This document shows, in pieces, positions 56,600 to 64,000 of a stretch of 64,000 nucleotides of DNA. A model generated the notes under the pieces. That model ran no database searches. It saw nothing but the letters and a program-made list of their open reading frames with translations, and had not been told where the DNA came from. Each line of letters begins with the position of its first letter. Within the stretch, counting starts at the first letter, position 1. This stretch comes from Chelonoidis abingdonii (Eukaryota > Chordata > Testudines > Testudinidae): positions 28,221,070 through 28,285,069 of the forward strand of contig NC_133778.1 in assembly GCF_003597395.2 (NCBI RefSeq). Direction: 5' to 3'. The position numbers and the translations under genes were made by a program.

Positions 56600-58020
56600 T
56601 TTGCCTCTGATCAAACAAAGGATTGTTCATGAGATTGTGCCAAAAGATTTCTTTACAGCCTAGCCTTCCCTGTTTTCCAGAGGCTGTTGGTCACCAACTG
56701 GCTTGGATGTGGTACCTAACCTAAACTGAAATTATCCAGGCCTGTGATGAAAGCAATATTGGACAATATAAAAATGATACCTTTGAGGATACTGTTCCAG
56801 TAGCAGAGACTCAGGTCTTGTCTAGAGAGGGAAATTGACCTGAATTGCTATTTCAGAATAGTTCATCATATGGACACACAATTACTGAATAAAAGTCACT
56901 TTATTCTGGAATAATTACTTTGCTCAGTCCCAATATATTGAAAAGGGAAGAGGCTGTTCTGTGACTTTTTGCTTTGCAAATTGTGAAGACAAACATTCAA
57001 AATATCAGGAGCCCAGAACAAATCCTAAGAATTTAGAGGGGATGATACTATCAAAAATCACTACAAATCTTTATCTTTCTAAATTGTTTGTTCATTTTTC
57101 AGAGGTCTAGATCTAGGTCATTTTTTAGAGTCACATGCTTCTTTTTTTCAAGTAGGAAACTAACTACTTAGAATAAAATTCCTCTCCAGAAAGGTCTTTG
57201 GTACCTGTTTCATAGCACCTCTCAACAATATGATGTTTTAATGATCTATTTTGAAAAGGACCCCTGAAAATGGATGGAAAAGTAGAGTTGAGTTTTGGCA
57301 TGGATTCAAAGTGGATAGTATAACTCTTTTGATGTCTTGGTTTAAGTAGTCAAATTCCACATCTGAACAAAAATAGAACAAATGGCCCCCAGTTGGTAGA
57401 GAAAGGGGAAGTCAGGATTGGTATGAAGTTTCCTTCTAAGATTCTTCGAAAACTGCTGTTTTAAAATATAATATATTGTGGATGAAAGCTCAGAAGCAAA
57501 AGATTATCTATGATGCCTATGACCACAATGGTACGATTTCTCAGATGACTGTATCTTCCCTTCTAACAAAAATAGAAGCCTGATGGCAAAGAATACTAGA
57601 GTCATCTGTAGCAGTGTACTGCTGCCTCATTTGTTTGTTAGATAATTTAGCCCTCAAGCTAACCCAAAACTCCTTCGTCTTAGATAATAACAGTTCATAT
57701 AAAAGTCCAAAATCTTCACATAGTCTTCTTCCCTGAATAACACTGCTCCCTCAAGTGTCAGTTTAAATCTTCAGCTCTTCTTCCCTCTCTGAGGTATAAG
57801 AGCAATGCCCCTTGTAGTTCTCTCAGTGTCAAAGAGGAGCTCAAATCCTCTTAACTCCAGTCTTGGGGACTTTGACAATGTAGGAAGCATCAGGTCAGAC
57901 CAGCCCACCTTGTTTCTCCTTCTCTGTAAATACTTCCTGAACTCTCTCTCCTTGGAGTATTCCAGAAACCCTCCTGTTGCTAGCTACTTGTTTGCACAGC
58001 AGCTGGAAAGGTGTTTCCCA
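56600..58020. other. Unassigned intergenic sequence
   Basis: No recognised gene or repeat. A weak MITE-like start, 'aggtcttgtctagagaggga', lies at 56814. Confidence 0.45.
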
Positions 58021-58025
58021 GCACC

Positions 58026-58291
58026 AGTAGACAGACAAGCATTAACTCTACTGAAGTTAGCATGATAAAAATAGCTGCATGGCCATGGCAGCATTGGTAG
58101 TAGTTTAAGCTAACTGTCTGAGTCTCTACCCAGGGGATTGGGCAGTACTGTACTAGGGCAGCTAGCCCGAGCTCCTGTCTGTACCATAGTGGCCACACTG
58201 CCATTTTTAGTGCACTAGCTTGAGCTGAGCTAGCACATGTGTCTAACTGTCCTAGGAAGCACCCTCCCAGCTACTGTGTAGACATACCCTG
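58026..58291. mobile_element. Probable hAT-type MITE, left end lost
   Basis: The right end 'ctgtgtagacataccctggg' is a typical terminus. Inner 'gctagcccgagctcctgtct' and 'agcttgagctgagctagcac' are partly palindromic. Confidence 0.45.
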
Positions 58292-58419
58292 GGCCTTCGT
58301 CCTACAATCCTTTCACAGTACCCTTCTCAAAGCTCTTTTTACAGGGAGACCAAAAGCTCCTGCCCTTTCTGGGCTTTCTCCTCCCTAGAGAAACCTAAAG
58401 GACACGAAGAGAAGAAATT

Positions 58420-59030
58420 CTTTAAATTGGCTATGGAAGTTGATAGTAATGAATAGAAATCATAAGCTAGGAACTGTAGAAAACTGATAAGGGATGCAAA
58501 GGAACACAATGAGAAATTTATGGCAAGCAGAGTTAAGGAAATAAAGAGTTTTTAAAGTGTATTAGGAACAAAAAGAACTCTAGCAATTATATTGATCCAT
58601 TACTAGGTAGAAATGGTAGAATTAGCAATAATGCAGAAAAGGCAGAAGCATTCAAAAATGTTTCTTTGCTGTAATTGGGAAAAAAAAGATGCAGTAATAT
58701 CATATGACGACACTTTTCGTTCCAATAGTACTCAAGAGAATGTTAAACAGCAGCTACTAAAGTTAGACATTTTTAAATTTTCAGGTTTGGTTAACTTGTA
58801 TTAGGACATTTTTAATGAGCTTGCTGAAGAGCTCACTGGACTACCAGTGTTGCTTTTCAACAAGTCTTGAAACACTGGGAAAGTTCCAAAAGATTGGAAA
58901 AAAAGCTGATGATGTGCCAATATTTTAAAAGGGCAATATTTTGGGAGATACTGAATGGCCTGTGTTAAATAGGATGTCACTAGATAATCGCAACAGTCCT
59001 TTCTGGCCTTGGAATTTATGAATAAAAACT
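58420..59030 (+). mobile_element. CR1 LINE fragment with 3' end
   Basis: Broken translation gives KLGTVEN..IRDAKEHNEKF and similar CR1 linker-region words around 58470-58560. The 3' terminus, 'agataatcgcaacagtcctt' and 'tctggccttggaatttatga', is typical CR1. The central reverse transcriptase is mostly deleted. Confidence 0.65.
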
Positions 59031-59034
59031 TACT

Positions 59035-61080
59035 CCTTCCCAAACACTCTTTTAGTCTCTCCACCATGGCTTGCTGCTTCCCAGGATCTCTGAACAGAGA
59101 TATCCTTGTTCCTTTCCTGCTCTCTCTGGACTATAACCCCAGAATTCCCCTGTTCTGAGAACCAGCCAAATATAGAATTTATATGGACCAGGAACCTCCT
59201 TTCAATGGTCAGCATGCTTTGTATCACATTCCAAGACACATAAGCTGATGTCACTGAAGACCATACTATTCCACAGAATGATCAGCTTGCCATGGATACC
59301 TCCAAAACAATCCCCAACCACCTTCATTTTGATGTCAGCTTGTCCACATTTCTCAGCATGAACAGGGAAAAGAACTCATGAAAAGAAACCCCCTCCTATA
59401 CTCCACAACTCAAAATTTTTAGGATCATCATTGGTCCTGAGAAATATACAGGAGATATTGCACTTCTGGAGCCGATGTAATGCCTTTGTATGAACACTGG
59501 GTGGACGCTGGGCAATGGCATTGAATGGACAGCTCTGGATTGGACTGGTTTCTTCAACAAAGAAATTACTTGAAAAGTACCATGGTTGAAGGCTAGATTC
59601 ACATGGCTCTAGTAGCAGTTGTGCTGACTAAACAACAGAAGCAATAGAGAAAAGTAGAGAAGAATCGAGGGACTTTTACAATCCCCTTTAGAAAAAAAAA
59701 GTCCTAAAATTACTTTGTTAAAAAGAGATTAATTATGATTCTCTCAAATAAAATGTAGTATGAGTGTCATAATTATTTTTTAAATGAAGATATTGAAGGA
59801 AACAACAGTTTTGCCTTATTCACAGAGGGAACTGGCTCCACATTGTTTTTGCAGTAGTAAGGAAGGGGCCAAAAAGTTGCAGAAAGAGGATGGAAAGCAA
59901 TGGGGATTTCTGAAACCCTGAGGATGTCCATTGTTGATGTTTATCACTTGGAATCCTGTTTTTGCAGTGTAAACTGTTGCCAGCAAAACTAGACATTTGC
60001 TATTCCAGAGCCTATAGGTCTCCAATGAGCCACGAATAATCTGATTTACTTAAGCAGTGTTTTGTTTCCTTCTGCATCCAGCAGTAATGCAATTTAAAAG
60101 ACAACATCTATTTTGAAGGTAATAAACTAGATCTGTTTTTAAATATAAAATTGTGGGCACATTACTTTTTACAAAAGTATCTAAAAATCTATGTCCTGTC
60201 TGGATAACTGGCCAAAAAGAAAATTGTATCCTGTATTTTCAATACACAGGTTATGTTATTCAAGCTAAAATATCACTTAACAACAATGCAAAATAATGTG
60301 CTGTACATAAGCTATAATTCACTGATTTTTTGACATGAACATGTTTTTATTTCTTTTGAATTAAAAAAAATTAAAACAGCTTGGAAACAAAACATGACTG
60401 GAAAGAGGAAATCTATTTTATATTACAAAAATATTGGCATGTCCAATATACTGGAAAATTAATACATTTCCAAAGTTCATATGTTAATGAATATTCTTTA
60501 GTTATGAACCATATTTTCTACTGCATATTTTCTAAATTAAATGATAAAATGTCAAACTTTTAAAAAGGAACATTATATAAAAACTATTAATTATATTACT
60601 GTTTATAAGGTAATTGGCTTTAATGAAAACTACTGTAGTTCTTTTTTGTCTTTCTAGATAATTGTTTGAGAGCTAACTGAAATTAAACTTGAATTGTGTG
60701 AAAGTGGTAATAACCAAATTATCAAAGTTAGTTCAGTTTTCCATTCAGAATCTGTTTCCCTAATCCACACATGGGCAAATATCCAAATCAATTCTTTAGA
60801 TTTCTCAGTACTAAGTGGCAAAGGATTCAACCTAACCTTGAGGTATCAGGAGACATACATTGATAAACTAGATGTTGCCAGATCTCCCACAGATGGATCC
60901 ATAAGTCTCCAAATGAAGGAACACACTTATTCTCAAAACTGGTTGTCAGCTGTGATGAACACAGCCTTGTGCAAAAATCATACTTCAGGAGATCTGGGTC
61001 ACTCCTTGAACCAGATAATAGTTCAAACAAATCAGTAAGAAAAAGGGAAAGTCTATAAACATACCATAAAGAAAGAGTCA
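59035..61080. other. Unassigned intergenic sequence
   Basis: AT-rich, no recognised gene. The 114-codon frame at 60694-61038 has no domain or coding context. Confidence 0.45.
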
Positions 61081-61084
61081 AAAT

Positions 61085-61440
61085 GCCCCTTGATCTTCAG
61101 GGCTTTCTACTCTGTTTACCTCTCAGAGGCAGTCTGGTGCTAACTCCTCTGGCTGGCTGGCAAAACATTGTTGCTCCTTAGCAGTTCCAAGCTCTTCCTA
61201 TTCCTCCCTCTTGAATTTAATTGGTCTTTCCCTCAGTCACTGCAGCTGTGGGTGTCTCACCCAAATTGCTATTTCTCATAGCTGAGCTAGGGCCTGGCTA
61301 GTTTGGCTATCTCCAGTCAGGGAGGGCTCTTAACCCTTTCCTGCCTGTACTTCGTGTGGGGTTCAAAACATGAGTTCAAAACACTGAATAGCAATGAGGC
61401 TCAGTCAGATCCATAACACCCCTATACTAAGGCAAGGCTG
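61085..61440. other. Possible LTR-like sequence
   Basis: 'gctcttaaccctttcctgcc' and preceding C/T-rich sequence resemble retroelement LTR ends, but no TG/CA termini or target duplication can be set. Confidence 0.3.
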
Positions 61441-62599
61441 AGTTGAGGGACATAAAAGGCTGTTTCCTTTTTAATACCTTGCTTTCATTGAAGTCAGGGT
61501 GAATAAAAATAAATGATTTAAAAAAATTTAAAATCAAACTTTTACAATTTAAATTAAATACATTTTCTTTTTAAAAATAAACCCATTTAAAATTAAATTT
61601 GAGCTTATAACAACCTTTGTTAAGGCCCCACTTTCCCATAATTTATTTAAATTATTTAAATTTAAAAAAACAATAAGCAGTATGTGTTTGCTGATGAAGT
61701 TGTAAGGAAAGTCAAACCACTGAACTGGTGGAAGTCAGTGGCTAAACACCTGGAACCAGAATTTGCGGATGTGCTAAGCCAGCTTTTGATAGCAGTAGCC
61801 TCTTCAGGTATGTCTACAGTATGGGATTATTCCGATTTTACATAAACCGGTTTTATAAAACAGATTGTATAAAGTCGAGTGCACGCGGCCACATTAAGCA
61901 CATTAATTCAGCGGTGTGTGTCCATGGTCCAAGGCTAGCGTTGATTTCCGGAGCTTTGCTCTGTGGGTAGCTATTCCGTAGCTTTCCCATAGTTCCTGCA
62001 GTCTTCCCCGCCCCTTAGAATTCTGGGTTGAGAGTCCCGTGGCTGATGGGGCAAAAATCATTGTCCGGGTGGTTCTGGGTAAATGTCGTCAGTTCATTCC
62101 TTCCTCCGGGAAAAGCAATGGCAGACAATCATTTCGCGCCCTTTTCCCTGGATTGCCCTGGCAGACGCCATAGCACGGCAACCATGGAGCCCATGGTTCC
62201 GCCTTTTTTTTTTTTTTTTACTTTTTTTTTTTACAGTCACCATTAATGTGTACTGGATGCTGCGGACAGAGGCGATAACTCCAGCGCTACACAGCAGCAT
62301 TTCATTTGCTTTTGCATGATAGCAGAGACGGTTATCAGTCGTTCTGTACCGTCTGCTGCTGGGGTAAAATTGGCAATGAGATGATGGTTATCTGTCCTCT
62401 GTACTGTCTGCTGCTATCATGGGTGCCCCTGGCTGAGATCGGCCTGGGGCCGGCAAAGGCAAAACTGGGAATGACTCCCGAGTCAATCCCTCCTTTATGG
62501 TTTCTAAAAATAGAGTCAGTCCTGCCTAGAATATGGGGCAAGTGTACTAGAGAACCAGTGTATCAGAGAGCACAGCTGCTCCATGTAAAGTCAGATCCC

Positions 62600-62650
62600 G
62601 CAGAAATGATGAGCTACATGCCATTCACGGGGGGTGCCCCTGCAACAACC
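62600..62650 (+). pseudogene. Second Myb/SANT-like remnant, opposite orientation
   Basis: Plus-strand codons read NDELHAIHGG, resembling the YDELHAILGG segment that follows the SANT-like domain in the same protein family. The downstream proline/serine-rich sequence (SSPTLLG) fits after a frameshift. Only a scrap. Confidence 0.4.
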
Positions 62651-63453
62651 CCACCGTTGCTTCCCTCCTCCCCCACCCTCCTGGGCTACCGTGGCAGTGT
62701 CCCCCCCATTTGTGTCATGAAGTTATAAAGAATGCAGGAATAAGAAAACAGTGACTTGTTAGTGAGATAAAATGAGGGGAGGCAGCCTCCCGGGCTATGA
62801 CAGTCCAGGCAGGACATTAAGCGGGTGCAGGGGAGAGGAGCCCAGCATCCCGCTGCTATGATAGTCCAGGCAGTACACAAATCTTTTCTTTACACAGGAA
62901 AAGGAGGGGGCTGATGGAGCTCAGCCCCCAGTTGCTATGATGAGGACGGTTTACCAGCCATTCTGTACCATCTACTGGGAAATGACCGGGAATCATTCCT
63001 ATTTTTACCCAGGCGCCCCCAGCAGCCTCACCTGAAGCAGCCAGGAGCACTCACGGGCTTGATAACAAGGAACGGATACCAGTCCTATCTGCACGTCTGC
63101 CACCGGGGAGGGGAGAGGAGCTGATACTGCTCTTCACTGCTGCAGCATCGCGTCTACCAGCAGCATTCAGTAGACATAGGGTGACATTGAAAGAAGTCAA
63201 GAAACGATTTCTTTCCCTTTCTTTCACGGTGGGGGGGGAAGTAAATTGACGAGCTATTCCCTGAACCACGCCAGGACAATGTGTTTGACCCTACAGGCAT
63301 TGGGAGCTCAGCCAAGAATGCAAATACTTTTCGGAGACTGCTGGGACTGTGGGATAGCTGGAGTCCTCAGTACCCCTCCCTCCCTCCATGAGCGTCCATT
63401 TGAGTCTCTGGCTTCCCGTTACGCTTGTCACGCAGCACTGTGTAGCTGTAGAT

Positions 63454-63525
63454 TTTTTTTTCAAACGCTTTGGCATTTCGTCTTCTGTAACGGAGCTTTG
63501 ATAGAACAGATTTTGTTCCCCATAC
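63454..63525 (-). pseudogene. Myb/SANT-like DNA-binding domain remnant
   Basis: Minus-strand translation VWGTKSVLSKL, then RRRNAKAFEKK, matches the start of the Myb/SANT-like domain of MSANTD-type proteins common in reptile genomes (W-G-x-E-S-V-x-x-x-L-R ... RNxKxxEKI). The frame is lost just after, and the domain is incomplete. It is carried inside the 2.1-kb element. Confidence 0.5.
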
Positions 63526-64000
63526 AGCATCAGATCCAGTATCTCCCGTACGGTCCATGCTGGAGCTCTTTTGGATTTGGGACTGCAATGCCACCCGTGC
63601 TGATCAGAGCTCCACGCTGGGCAAACAGGAAATGAAAATCAAAAAAATTTCGCGGGCTTTTCCTGTTTACCTGGCCACTGCATCCAAGTTCAGATTGCTG
63701 TCCAGAGCGGTCACAGTGGTGCACTGTGGGATACCGCCGGAGGCCAATACCAGTCGATTTGCGGCCACACTAACCTAATCCGATATGGTAATACGATTTT
63801 AGCGCGCTACTCCTCTCGTTGGGGAGGAGTACAGAAACCGATTTAAAGAGCCCTTTATATCGATATAAAGGACCTCGTAGTGTGGACGGGTACAGTGTTA
63901 AATCGGTTTAATGCTGCTAAAATCGGTTTAAACACGTAGTGTAGACCAAGCCTTCTACAGGTCCACAGAGAATATTTTCTTCATTTCAATTTATTCAACT

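Larger units (their letters stand above)
61806..63949. mobile_element. 2.1-kb non-autonomous hAT-type element inside the transposase fragment
   Basis: The left end AGGTATGTCTACAGTATGGG mirrors the right end GTAGTGTAGACCAA. Subterminal 'cataaaccggttttataaaa' mirrors 'aaatcggttta' repeats at 63899-63930. Flanks GCCTCTTC (61798-61805) and GCCTTC (63950-63955) look like an 8-bp duplication with 2 bp lost. The interior is GC-rich, with T-runs at 62203-62233 and Myb/SANT-like coding scraps. Much of it also occurs as internal near-repeats ('gctatgatagtccaggcag'). Confidence 0.75.
61687..64000 (+). mobile_element. hAT transposase C-terminal (dimerisation) fragment, split by an insertion
   Basis: 61687-61806 is open for 40 codons, including KPLNWWKSVAKHLEPEFADV and LSQLLIAVASS, the WW...L..IA.ASS pattern of the hAT dimerisation domain. 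The frame resumes at 63957-64000 as TGPQRIFSSFQFIQ, equal to the following ERIFSS motif. The 2.1 kb between is a later non-autonomous element. The remaining transposase is absent upstream (AT-rich 61500-61680); the right end runs off the window. Confidence 0.75.

Noticed and set aside
60694..61038. 114-codon plus-strand open frame
   Set aside because: No domain, repeat or codon pattern supports it.

Overview
The window is vertebrate genomic DNA: introns with GT/AG borders, no operons, dense old transposon copies and one 100-N assembly gap. It is most likely from a turtle. That placement is an inference from the repeat mix (CR1 LINEs, Penelope-like elements, a DIRS-like retroelement, a Tx1-type LINE and many hAT-type MITEs starting with motifs such as 'ggtctacact' or TAGGGTGACC). 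A crocodilian is a less likely alternative.

Only one cellular protein-coding gene is supported: MSTN (myostatin/GDF8), on the + strand. It has three coding exons (24324-24696, 27601-27974, 30981-31361) encoding 375 residues, with intact splice sites, an RSRR furin site, a tolloid cleavage site and a complete nine-cysteine mature domain. A TATA box and a CCAAT box lie just upstream. A start-stop uORF sits 4 nt before the initiator ATG. The 3' UTR has a miR-27-type seed match and AATAAA signals.

5' flank (1-24100): MIR and CR1 pieces, a LINE C-terminal fragment, a GC-rich tract around an assembly gap, a solo LTR with 5-bp target duplications (8265-9167), a Penelope-like fragment split by nested MITEs and followed by a CR1 endonuclease remnant (9955-11870), an LTR-like fragment (12835-13275), several hAT-type MITEs, and a GIY-YIG-bearing Penelope-like fragment (19430-20092). 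MSTN introns: intron 1 holds a three-level nest (mariner/Tigger-like MITE > hAT MITE > 58-bp CR1-like scrap), and intron 2 holds a MIR and a 618-bp hAT MITE.

3' flank (32460-64000): a Tx1-type LINE with a duplicated 5' region (34690-37350), a decayed DIRS-like retroelement on the minus strand with reverse transcriptase, RNase H and tyrosine recombinase remnants (about 41340-45330), a Penelope-like element with 13-bp target duplications and an internal MITE (50512-51874), further MITEs and CR1, and at the right edge a hAT transposase C-terminal fragment split by a 2.1-kb non-autonomous element carrying Myb/SANT-like remnants.

I found no new functional system. The interest is in the intact MSTN locus, its possible post-transcriptional signals, and several nested insertions whose relative order can be read from target-site duplications. 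Repeat family names come from remembered consensus patterns and protein motifs, not from a database search.
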